Assembly: GCF_024758725.1 (NCBI RefSeq)
Contig: NZ_CP096972.1
Coordinates: 292,001 to 356,000 of the forward strand
From: Sphingomonas sp. SUN039
Lineage (GTDB): Bacteria > Pseudomonadota > Alphaproteobacteria > Sphingomonadales > Sphingomonadaceae
Direction: 5' to 3'
DNA length: 64,000 bases
A program made the position numbers and the translations under genes. This document shows, in pieces, positions 18,538 to 26,055 of this stretch (the first letter of the stretch is position 1; every line of letters starts with the position of its first letter). The notes beneath the pieces are model-generated. The model saw only the letters and a list, made by a program, of their open reading frames with translations. It ran no database searches and was not told the origin of the DNA.

Positions 18538-19281
18538 TCAGTTTCTCAACAGCAGGATGAGGGGGGTCGCGACGGCCGGAATAACCTGCAGGGCGTCCTT
18601 GAACAGACGACGTGCACTTGAATCCCCGACCACGACCACATCATTGGCGAAGATCTCGGGATCTTCATAGTTGCCGCGACGGATGGCTTTCAAATTATAC
18701 AGCGCGGCCATCGGCTGGCCCTTGACAGTTCTAAACACGACAACATCATCGAGCTTAGCGAATTCGGAAACACCTTTGGCTCGCGCGACGGCGCGCATAA
18801 GCGTGAGTTTGCCGACGACGGGATAGAGCCCGGGCTCGCGCACCTCGCCATCGACAGTGACTACCTGGCTGACCGTCTCGCGCAGATTGACGGTCACTTG
18901 GGGGTCACGGACGAACCGACCGCGTAGGCGTTCTTCGAGGATATCCTCAAGCTCGCCCGGCGTCTTGCCAGCTGCCTCGACAACGCCGGCGAGCGGAAAG
19001 GAAATTCTGCCGCCCGCGTCGGTTTGCACTTGCTTGCGGCTCAGATCCTCGATTCCGAATACGTCAATCGTCAGCTGGTCGAAGGGACCGATCAGATAAG
19101 GGCGGTTCTGGCCGAACAAATCGCTCCGTTCGGGCGGCGGAAGCACATTGGTTGGCGCGACCTGCACCTGTCCAGCGGCCTGCCCACCGCCCCGCGCGCC
19201 ACCGGCCGAACCCAGTTTCGACGGGCCGACGCACGCCGATAGGCAGGCGATGCCTACAATCAAACACCAGCGGAAGGACAT
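18538..19281 (-). CDS. wza: Wza/GumB-type outer-membrane polysaccharide export lipoprotein
   Basis: A 247-residue export protein. It has a signal peptide with lipobox LSAC (Cys17), a Gly/Ala-rich linker, a Poly_export domain from about residue 60 (YLIGPFDQLTIDVFG) and a SLBB-like domain (VTVDGEVREPGLYPV). A hydrophobic C-terminus, PAVATPLILLLRN, could cross the outer membrane. The length is that of the short GumB/BexD type, not the 380-residue E. coli Wza. It forms the export channel that works with the downstream Wzc. Confidence 0.9.
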   Translation of the reverse strand: MSFRWCLIVGIACLSACVGPSKLGSAGGARGGGQAAGQVQVAPTNVLPPPERSDLFGQNRPYLIGPFDQLTIDVFGIEDLSRKQVQTDAGGRISFPLAGVVEAAGKTPGELEDILEERLRGRFVRDPQVTVNLRETVSQVVTVDGEVREPGLYPVVGKLTLMRAVARAKGVSEFAKLDDVVVFRTVKGQPMAALYNLKAIRRGNYEDPEIFANDVVVVGDSSARRLFKDALQVIPAVATPLILLLRN

Positions 19282-19335
19282 GAAGAAACCCTTGAAATTT
19301 GAGGTGGCGCTAGCGGATTGCGCGACCGACTTCCA

Positions 19336-20739
19336 TTACTTTTCTGACCCTAGCGGGGATTTCGCTGGCAATCGAAACGGTACGTTCATCCAAAGTGCTG
19401 CCATCACTGCCAGCACCATGATCGATGGGGTGCGTAGCGGATAATCGCTGAAGCTGCCAATAGCGAACAGCAAAAGCACGGTCGATCCCAGCCTTGCGTA
19501 GATGTCGTCGGTTGAATTCGCGCCACGACCCAGCCACACTTTGGCGCTAACCATTGCCCAGGCCACGACGATGACCGCTAGCACCGCGCCGCCGAGCAAG
19601 CCGCCGGTCATCAGCATTTCGAGCCAATCATTGTGGGCATGGTTGATATAGCTCAAGCCGAGCATGTCGTGCGCCTCTTGAATCTGGTACACCTCGACAA
19701 AGGAACCCATTCCCGAGCCGAACGGGAAATAGCTCCGTGCTGCCTCGAGCGTCGGCATCCACAGCGAGAAGCGCAGATCGTCGAGCTGGCCGGGCGCGGC
19801 AAGGCGCTCGATCGACATAGCGCGCGAAAACATAATCGAGAGCATGACAAGGACGCACGCCGCGACTGCGGCGCCGACATAGGCTAGGTAGCTCTTCATG
19901 CCGGAGCGTTTTTTTACCGCGACACGTATTGATCGTGTGCCCAGCCGGTACGCAGCGCCTCCGGCCAAGATGCCGACCAGTGCCACTGCCAGCCCGGAGC
20001 GCGACCCCGTGATGAGGATGAACGGAATCATCGCAATGGCAACCACAAGGGCGATCCATCCGAACAGCGACTGCGCTTGCGGGGTCCGTGCGTAGACTGC
20101 AGCCAAAGTACCGATCATGACGAACAGGCCCGCGAGGAAATAGGCATGATGATTGCGGTTGACGAACAGCCCTATCGCCGAGCCATCATTCGAAAGTTCG
20201 TGAAAATACAACGGACTGCTCGATGTCCCGACCGCCTGCAGCAGCCCAATCAGCGCGCTCACGAGGCCGAGAATAAGGACAATCGGCAATATCCGCTGCT
20301 GCTCTTCACGAGGGATAGAGATGCCCAGCAGAAAAGCGGCTAGGGGTACGCTGAGCGAAAAGAGGGCATTTCTGGTCGCGGAGGGCACCATCGTGATACA
20401 TCGCCACGCGTCGATGCCTGCGGCCTTGTCGATGTCGGCGATGAGCCCGTGCCCGGGAAGCAGATGAGCCAATCCGGGCGGCAGGGGTATGAGTTGCAAC
20501 AAGGGCAAAGCGATGATCGCGCCGCCAAGCCAGGCGAGTGTCTTGTAACTGCCCAGCGCACCTTTGGGCAGCGCGATTATGGCAGCGCCGCACACCAGAA
20601 TGGCGACCGGTCGCAGGACCAACAGGTAGATGCTGTCGGCGCGCGACGCGCCGCCGATCAGGAAGACAAAAACGATAAAGGCTGCGAGGAACCAAAAGCG
20701 CAACGAAAGGTGTTTGTCGGACTTGGTTCGACCAATCAC
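19336..20739 (-). CDS. O-antigen ligase/polymerase-family membrane protein (Wzy/WaaL)
   Basis: A 467-residue polytopic membrane protein with about ten hydrophobic segments. A large periplasmic loop contains the Wzy_C signature around NHAHNDWLEMLMTGG, and an earlier NRNHHAYFLAG block is also typical. The family includes Wzy polymerases, WaaL ligases and protein O-glycan ligases, which cannot be separated by eye. First gene of the minus-strand operon with wza, wzc and the unknown gene, so a polymerase of the local polysaccharide is most likely. Confidence 0.84.
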   Translation of the reverse strand: MIGRTKSDKHLSLRFWFLAAFIVFVFLIGGASRADSIYLLVLRPVAILVCGAAIIALPKGALGSYKTLAWLGGAIIALPLLQLIPLPPGLAHLLPGHGLIADIDKAAGIDAWRCITMVPSATRNALFSLSVPLAAFLLGISIPREEQQRILPIVLILGLVSALIGLLQAVGTSSSPLYFHELSNDGSAIGLFVNRNHHAYFLAGLFVMIGTLAAVYARTPQAQSLFGWIALVVAIAMIPFILITGSRSGLAVALVGILAGGAAYRLGTRSIRVAVKKRSGMKSYLAYVGAAVAACVLVMLSIMFSRAMSIERLAAPGQLDDLRFSLWMPTLEAARSYFPFGSGMGSFVEVYQIQEAHDMLGLSYINHAHNDWLEMLMTGGLLGGAVLAVIVVAWAMVSAKVWLGRGANSTDDIYARLGSTVLLLFAIGSFSDYPLRTPSIMVLAVMAALWMNVPFRLPAKSPLGSEK

Positions 20740-20905
20740 TATGCACCACCAACCCTTGGCGCTTCCGAAGCCGCGCTTGTCGTATTACAGGGGGTGCCGG
20801 ATAAGGCCTGATGGTCTCAAGTCAATGTGCGCGACGTTTTCGGCGGGGGCGGACCAGCTCGGCAAGACGGCGGCAGGCAATTATGAAACAAAGGAATTTA
20901 CAGCA

Positions 20906-21451
20906 ATGAGTACCGAAACCACGACGCTTGCTGCAGGATGTTTCTGGTGCATCGAGGCAGTGTTCGATGGCCTTGCCGGGATCGACAGTGTCGAGAGCGG
21001 ATATATTGGCGGGCATGTGCCTGACCCGACTTACAAAGAGGTCTGCGGCGGGGCGACCGGCCATGCCGAGGCCGTGCGCATAACATTCGATTCCGACGTG
21101 GTAAGCTACGACGAAATTCTCGACATTTTCTTTGAGATTCACGACCCAACGCAGCTCAACCGGCAAGGCAATGATGTCGGCACGCAATACCGATCGGCGA
21201 TCTTTCCGCATTCGCCCGCGCAGGAAGCTGCAGCCCGCGCTGCTATCGTCCGCGCGCAAGCTGTACGAAATACCCCGGTCGTCACCACCGTCGAGCCGCT
21301 GTCCGACTGGTATGTCGCCGAAGACTATCACCAGGAATATTTCGAACGAGAAGGGGCCGCAAACCCCTATTGCCAGATCGTGGTCGCACCAAAACTCGCG
21401 AAATTTCGCCAGCGGCATGCCGCGCGGCTGAAAGACGGGGTCACGGCGTAG
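20906..21451 (+). CDS. msrA: peptide methionine (S)-S-oxide reductase
   Basis: A 181-residue MsrA. The catalytic cysteine is in AAGCFWCIEAVF, with ESGYIGGHVPDPTYKEVCGGATGH and DPTQLNRQGNDVGTQYRSAI as family blocks. It repairs oxidised methionine. The ATG at MSTETTTLAAG is chosen because the family domain begins right after; longer in-frame versions reach into the promoter region shared with the divergent polymerase gene. It lies 110 bases upstream of the ligase operon and may or may not share its transcript. Confidence 0.93.
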   Translation: MSTETTTLAAGCFWCIEAVFDGLAGIDSVESGYIGGHVPDPTYKEVCGGATGHAEAVRITFDSDVVSYDEILDIFFEIHDPTQLNRQGNDVGTQYRSAIFPHSPAQEAAARAAIVRAQAVRNTPVVTTVEPLSDWYVAEDYHQEYFEREGAANPYCQIVVAPKLAKFRQRHAARLKDGVTA

Positions 21452-21561
21452 CGGCAAGGATCGCCCGCCACAAACTCTCTTGGACAGCGGCGTTGGCCCC
21501 TTGCATCGGTGAAGTCTGCGGGTAAGCCGCGCGGGATGAACGTCGCGATCACCCGCCGGCT

Positions 21562-22779
21562 ATGACCGACCGCTCCAACGTCGCGTTGCCAGCGCCCGTG
21601 CCTGGCTTTCTGCGGAGCGACGTCGCAGCAAAGCTCGCCTATCTCGATCGCCGCGATGTATCGGCGAGGCTCGCGCCCGACGGCGCTTCGGTCAGCTTTA
21701 GCGTGACCGACATTCCCGACGCCGACCGTGAGCAGATTGCCAACCGTGTCCTGAAGCTCGTTCACGACATGACGACCGATGCGTTCGAACCCGAAATCGA
21801 AGTTATGGAGGTCCGCGCCGGCGGGTCGGCCTTCCGCGACGATCCGATGCCCGCGCTCGCTGCACGGGGGGAGGTGTTTCGGGAAGGTGACGGTTATTAT
21901 TCGCTCGGGCCGCAACTTTCCGCGGTTATCGCCCATGTCGATGATCGCTTGGTGCAAGTCGCGGCGGCGATGTCCGCGCGTACCTATCGATTCCCGGCGC
22001 TGATCTCGCCCGCATATCTGGAACGCGTCCAGTATTTCAAAAACTTTCCGCACTCGCTGAGTTTCGTAACCCACCTCAACGCCGACATAGATGACATCCA
22101 GAGCTTCAGTTCCGACGCCTGTTGCATCGACGGCCGTGTCCATGCCGATCCTGCCGTGTTCGCGCGGGCCCCGGCCATGCTGTCGCCGACGGTGTGCCAT
22201 CATCTTTACGCTATGCTCGAAAATCAACGGATCGAGGCACCCGGCCTCGTTGCCACGGCGCACGGGCATTGTTTCCGCTTCGAAGCAAGCAACATGTACG
22301 CGCTCGAGCGGGCGTGGAACTTCACGATGCGCGAAATCATGTTCGTCGGCGATGAAGACTTCGTTGCCGCGCAGCTCGAGCATGTTCGTGCCGCTGTCGC
22401 ACCGATCTTGGCAGAACTCGATCTGAGCTACAGCGTGGAGACGGCGAACGACCCGTTCTTCGTCGATACGTTCCGCGATCAGGCCGCTTATCAGGCGGCG
22501 TTCGAACTCAAGCAAGAAGTGCGCGCCGACATCCCCTATCGGGGCAAGTCGCTGGCCATCGCGTCGTTCAACCGGCACGGAAATTTTTTCGGGCGAACGC
22601 TCGATATTCGCGATGCCAACGGCGAGTTCGCTTGCACCGGATGTTTTGGCGCGGGGTTCGAACGCATCGCCTTTGCGCTGGTCGCGCAACACGGACCCGA
22701 TCCACAGGGGTGGCCGTCCGCCATACGCGCCGTTGCCGATGGCGTGACCCCAGAATTATCGACAGGAGGCAGCGCGTGA
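21562..22779 (+). CDS. class II synthetase-like amino acid:[carrier protein] ligase
   Basis: A 405-residue protein resembling the catalytic core of archaeal-type seryl-tRNA synthetase without a tRNA-binding arm. Family members known from Bradyrhizobium and Agrobacterium load glycine or alanine onto a carrier protein. Motif 2 is around FRFEASNMYALERAWNFTMRE (residues 238 on) and motif 3 is GAGFERIAF (363-371). Cys212, Glu241 and Cys361 are plausible zinc ligands. About 80 N-terminal residues exceed the usual length. The stop overlaps the carrier gene's GTG start (22776-22779). It takes the DltA role in the proposed polymer aminoacylation system. Confidence 0.82.
   Translation: MTDRSNVALPAPVPGFLRSDVAAKLAYLDRRDVSARLAPDGASVSFSVTDIPDADREQIANRVLKLVHDMTTDAFEPEIEVMEVRAGGSAFRDDPMPALAARGEVFREGDGYYSLGPQLSAVIAHVDDRLVQVAAAMSARTYRFPALISPAYLERVQYFKNFPHSLSFVTHLNADIDDIQSFSSDACCIDGRVHADPAVFARAPAMLSPTVCHHLYAMLENQRIEAPGLVATAHGHCFRFEASNMYALERAWNFTMREIMFVGDEDFVAAQLEHVRAAVAPILAELDLSYSVETANDPFFVDTFRDQAAYQAAFELKQEVRADIPYRGKSLAIASFNRHGNFFGRTLDIRDANGEFACTGCFGAGFERIAFALVAQHGPDPQGWPSAIRAVADGVTPELSTGGSA
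22764..22769 (+). promoter_or_regulatory. strong ribosome-binding site for the carrier-protein gene
   Basis: A perfect AGGAGG lies six bases ahead of the GTG at 22776, inside the end of the ligase gene. It fixes the GTG as the start of the carrier protein and suggests the carrier is made in excess over the ligase. Confidence 0.75.
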
Positions 22780-23018
22780 CCGAAGACGAGATATATGCCG
22801 GCATAGCGACTGTGTTCAGGCAGCAGCTAAAAATGCCAGACCTGATGGTTTCGCCCGGCATGACGGCGGGCGATGTCAAAGGATGGGATAGTTTGACCCA
22901 TATTCGCCTAATCCTCGCAGTAGAAAAGCAGTTCGGCGTGAAATTCCGCACGAGCGAGGTTTCCAGCTTTCGCAACGTCGGCGATCTGGCGGAATTGGTG
23001 CGGGCCAAGATCGGTTGA
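22776..23018 (+). CDS. dedicated acyl carrier protein (DltC-like role)
   Basis: An 80-residue carrier protein. The phosphopantetheine serine is in GWDSLTHIRLI, about residue 38, and the four-helix pattern with the terminal DLAELVRAKIG is normal. A GTG start overlapping the ligase stop is supported by AGGAGG upstream. It should carry glycine, alanine or a related amino acid as a thioester from the upstream ligase to the membrane acyltransferase. It needs a phosphopantetheinyl transferase encoded elsewhere. Confidence 0.88.
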   Translation: MTEDEIYAGIATVFRQQLKMPDLMVSPGMTAGDVKGWDSLTHIRLILAVEKQFGVKFRTSEVSSFRNVGDLAELVRAKIG

Positions 23019-23605
23019 GCGATTTCGGTACAGCGCGCTCGACCATCGTTCAGGACTTGAGCTTCGAACAGCGGCTGGTTGCCGCGCCCCTGCTCATCGA
23101 ATCGCTTGCTGGCTATTATGCTCTGCTCGCCCTTGCCCGAGACGATTTGATCGAGGCGCTCGTCGCCGAAATGACCGAAACCACGACCGAGCTCGGCAAT
23201 GGCGTGGCCCTGATCGATGCCGATGACGTGCTCGTCGGGGTGTTCTGCGGATATCCTGCCGAAGAGCTGCCGCCCCGGCAGGTTGCCAGTCTCTACCACC
23301 TCGTGTCGAGGGTCGATGCGGATACGGGATTGCAGATACTGGAAGCTAGCGCGCGCCACGCTGCTGGCATTGAGCGCGTCCCGGATAATAGCTACTACAT
23401 GGCGCGGATGGGTATCGCGCCAGCGTACCGGGGCAGGGGAGTGTCGTCCTATTTCTATCGGGTCGCGCGGGCGGCGGCAGCGGGTCGTTTGTTGTCGCTG
23501 CATGTCGAGGCGGCGAACGGCGGGGCTGTCGGCCTCCATCATCGCGAGGGACTCTCTCTCTACGGGGCGAGCGACGGACCATTCCTGTGCATGACCGGAC
23601 CTTGA
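23015..23605 (+). CDS. GNAT-family N-acetyltransferase
   Basis: A 196-residue GNAT. The acetyl-CoA loop is APAYRGRGVSSYF and the later strand is LLSLHVEAANGGAVGLHHREGL. The TTG start is coupled to the carrier stop as TTGA (23015-23018). Its position between the carrier and the MBOAT suggests that it acetylates the amino group of the carrier-bound amino acid, or of the finished ester, giving an N-acyl-aminoacyl substituent. No dlt operon I know of has this gene. Ribosomal-protein acetylation is possible but fits the coupling poorly. Confidence 0.82.
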   Translation: MSDFGTARSTIVQDLSFEQRLVAAPLLIESLAGYYALLALARDDLIEALVAEMTETTTELGNGVALIDADDVLVGVFCGYPAEELPPRQVASLYHLVSRVDADTGLQILEASARHAAGIERVPDNSYYMARMGIAPAYRGRGVSSYFYRVARAAAAGRLLSLHVEAANGGAVGLHHREGLSLYGASDGPFLCMTGP

Positions 23606-23621
23606 GCCGGGTGGCCAGCGC

Positions 23622-24800
23622 ATGATTTTTCAACTTGAGTTCCGTTTCTGGATCTGCGCGTTCGTCATCTTCGTGCTGATCCGGTTGCGCCCGCCGATGC
23701 CGCCATCGACGTGGTTTGCCCTGCTCAACCTAATCGCGTTGTTCCTGCTTCTCGGCCTTGCAGCAACGCTGGCGATTGCGGGGTTCGCCGCGCTGTTGTG
23801 GCTCTGCCTTTTTGCCGCCCGCAGGCAAGACGGGCGCACAGCCGGTGCCGTGCTGCTTGTTGCTGGTGCGGCAGCAGTCGGTTGCGTCATCGTCTGGCAG
23901 AAGGCGATGTTCGAATTCACCGCAGCCGGTGCCACGGTTCCTTGGCCAAGATCGACGAAATTGCTGGCGTTGGTCTCGTTTTCTTATGTCGCACTTCGCG
24001 CTTGGGACGCGATCTCGGCAGTCCGTGACGGGGCTCCGTTGCTCGACCCCCTAGCGCTGAGCGGCTATCTCGCGCCGTTCTTCATGATGCCTGCCGGGCC
24101 AGTCAATGTGTATCGCGACCATCTGGGTGTCGATGCGCGAGGGGCCTTGTCGGCACCCGACTGGCGCGCCTTTCTCGGCGGTGTCCAGACCATCGTCACA
24201 GGGCTGTTCGTGAAATTCGTTCTTGCCGAGCTTCTTCGCCTGTTTGTCGTTGGCGTGAACGGCGACTGGCCGAGCGGAGGTCTGGGCGATACCTTAATAT
24301 CGTTCATTTACATCTATTTGGATTTTGCTGGATATTCGTTGATCGCGCTCGGCGTCGGGCGGCTTCTGGGCGTGCCCACCCCGGTCAATTTCGATCGTCC
24401 CTTGCTTGCGACCTCGCTGACCGACTTTTGGAGCCGCTGGCATATGTCGCTGGGCAACTGGATACGACGGCATCTGTATCTGCCAATCCAGCTCAGCTTC
24501 ATGCGCCGGTTTTCGGGCGGCAGCGAATATGTCGTCAACGGGGTCAGCCTGATGGTGGCATTCACCTTTGTCGGCCTGTGGCACCGCTTCACCTTGCCAT
24601 TCCTCGTCTGGGGTATCGTTTTCGGCTGTCTGCTGGCCCTCGAAAAATATGTGCGCGATACGGTCGGTGTGGCGTTACTCGAACGGCACCCGGGCGTCGG
24701 GATATGGCTGCGGATCATCGGACCCTTTTACGTGCTGGCGACGATTGTCGTCATGCTCCACCTCACCGCGATGCAGCAGATGGTCGGGACCGCACGATGA
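23622..24800 (+). CDS. MBOAT acyltransferase (DltB/AlgI-like)
   Basis: A 392-residue polytopic protein of the membrane-bound O-acyltransferase family. Family blocks are LDFAGYSLIALGVGRLLG, FWSRWHMSLGNWIRRHLYLP (His274) and FVGLWHRFTLPF with the probable catalytic His321. It should accept the acyl group from the carrier thioester on the cytoplasmic side and move it across the membrane, as DltB does. It lies 16 bases after the GNAT and its stop overlaps the microprotein start (24797-24800). Its C-terminus lacks a FxYxxF tail, in keeping with a separate shuttle protein. Confidence 0.9.
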   Translation: MIFQLEFRFWICAFVIFVLIRLRPPMPPSTWFALLNLIALFLLLGLAATLAIAGFAALLWLCLFAARRQDGRTAGAVLLVAGAAAVGCVIVWQKAMFEFTAAGATVPWPRSTKLLALVSFSYVALRAWDAISAVRDGAPLLDPLALSGYLAPFFMMPAGPVNVYRDHLGVDARGALSAPDWRAFLGGVQTIVTGLFVKFVLAELLRLFVVGVNGDWPSGGLGDTLISFIYIYLDFAGYSLIALGVGRLLGVPTPVNFDRPLLATSLTDFWSRWHMSLGNWIRRHLYLPIQLSFMRRFSGGSEYVVNGVSLMVAFTFVGLWHRFTLPFLVWGIVFGCLLALEKYVRDTVGVALLERHPGVGIWLRIIGPFYVLATIVVMLHLTAMQQMVGTAR

Positions 24801-24922
24801 AGCTGTTCGTGCCGACTCCCCTTCGAATCGTCGCCCGCATCGCCTGGATTTTGGCGATGCTGAGCGCGGTCGTCGTCATGACCCAAACGGCGAGCACCCC
24901 GTTTGTGTACGGCGCGTTCTGA
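24797..24922 (+). CDS. DltX-like membrane microprotein with C-terminal acyl-shuttle motif
   Basis: A 41-residue protein with a basic N-terminus, one hydrophobic segment (about residues 11-28) and the C-terminal hexapeptide FVYGAF. Charge distribution predicts the C-terminus outside the cytoplasm. In the Gram-positive Dlt pathway the microprotein DltX ends in a FxYxxF-type hexapeptide whose tyrosine carries the acyl group between DltB and DltD; Tyr38 would do so here. It overlaps the MBOAT stop (ATGA) and the SGNH start (TGATG), so the three are translationally coupled. The gene is easily missed because of its size. Confidence 0.85.
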   Translation: MKLFVPTPLRIVARIAWILAMLSAVVVMTQTASTPFVYGAF

Positions 24923-26055
24923 TGCGCTGGGCGGGTTTGAGCGAGGCAATACGCGCCGCAACGATGCTAGTTGTTGCGCTCTTAGCGATGGCGGCTTTTG
25001 CCGCAACGCTCCGCTTCGTCGCGGGGTCGCAGTTGCTTGGCACCTATGTGACGCGGTTCGAGTTCGTGCCGGGTCAGTGGTTCGCCAGAAGCGTTATCGA
25101 TCTGAAACGTGACCCCGCCAGCACCTGTGTCGTTCTGGGGGCCTCGAACGGTCGCGAGGGCTTCGACCCGGCAATCCTCGCGCGCAACGCGCCCGGCACT
25201 GCATTCGTGAACGCGGCCACGACGGGCGGCAACAACGAGGTTGTCGATATTCAATCGACGATTCTTGAGCGTTATGGCCTACATCCGCGCTGTGCGATTG
25301 CCGCGTTCAGCACCTGGACGATGTTCCGCGACGGCAGCCCGGACCTCGCCGCCGAGGAATATCTGGCATTGCTCGATTGGGAAGGGGTGCTCTCGCTGAC
25401 CTCTCGTCCGCTGCTGACGCGCAAAGGGCATCATATCGCTGCAGGTCTCATGCTCCCGCTTCGCACCAATGCCCGCCAGCTCAACCTGCTAATGCGCGTA
25501 AGCGTGTCGCATGCGCGCAAGCGCGTGCTGGGGCCCCTCCCGCTCAACCGCTACGAAAGTTACGCAGGGGAATTGCAGTCCCCCGATACCTATAATTACC
25601 AGCACACCCCGTCGCATTTGCTGGCCGACTGGGACAGGCTGGTTGCCCGGTCACGACCCTTTTACCCGGCCTCGCGCTACGGAGGCGCGATGCAGGAATC
25701 CGCGATGCGCCGGTCGCTCGATCGCCTGTTGCGGTTGACCGGCGGCCATGTCGCAATCGTCGTGACGCCGCAGACGCCTATTCTCGATCCAGCGTCGCGG
25801 GCTGCCAAACCGCATTTCGACCGCGTCGTGCAGGCGTATGCCGGCCAGGTTGCCCTGATCGATTGTACGGCGCTGCGCGATATGGCGCTTTTTGTGGATG
25901 AGGGGCATCTAACCGCCGACGGACGTGCCATCCTTTCCGCTGAAGTGGGGCAGATCGTTGCCGCCGGGGTCATGTCTGGCCGGAAGGGGTCATCAGCCCA
26001 TTGTACCGCTTCACCGTCCAGTCCGGCCGCTAAATCTGTCGCGAATAGCGACTGA
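24922..26055 (+). CDS. membrane-anchored SGNH transferase (DltD/AlgJ-like role)
   Basis: A 377-residue protein with one N-terminal membrane segment (about residues 10-36) and a periplasmic SGNH-hydrolase-like domain. The nucleophile is Ser75 in VLGASNGREGFD and the Asp-His pair is Asp326/His329 in DEGHLTADGRA. This is the arrangement of DltD and the alginate acetylation proteins, which move an acyl group onto a polymer. It completes the six-gene operon. The stop lies 26 bases inside the convergent epimerase gene, so the last eight or so codons are shared DNA. Confidence 0.82.
   Translation: MRWAGLSEAIRAATMLVVALLAMAAFAATLRFVAGSQLLGTYVTRFEFVPGQWFARSVIDLKRDPASTCVVLGASNGREGFDPAILARNAPGTAFVNAATTGGNNEVVDIQSTILERYGLHPRCAIAAFSTWTMFRDGSPDLAAEEYLALLDWEGVLSLTSRPLLTRKGHHIAAGLMLPLRTNARQLNLLMRVSVSHARKRVLGPLPLNRYESYAGELQSPDTYNYQHTPSHLLADWDRLVARSRPFYPASRYGGAMQESAMRRSLDRLLRLTGGHVAIVVTPQTPILDPASRAAKPHFDRVVQAYAGQVALIDCTALRDMALFVDEGHLTADGRAILSAEVGQIVAAGVMSGRKGSSAHCTASPSSPAAKSVANSD

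Noticed and set aside
20906-21451. msrA as a member of the acylation operon
   Set aside because: There is a 110-base gap before the ligase and its function has no evident link; kept as a separate gene.
21367-23623. Long minus-strand frames opposite the ligase and carrier genes
   Set aside because: They are shadows of genes with intact catalytic motifs and stop-start coupling on the plus strand.
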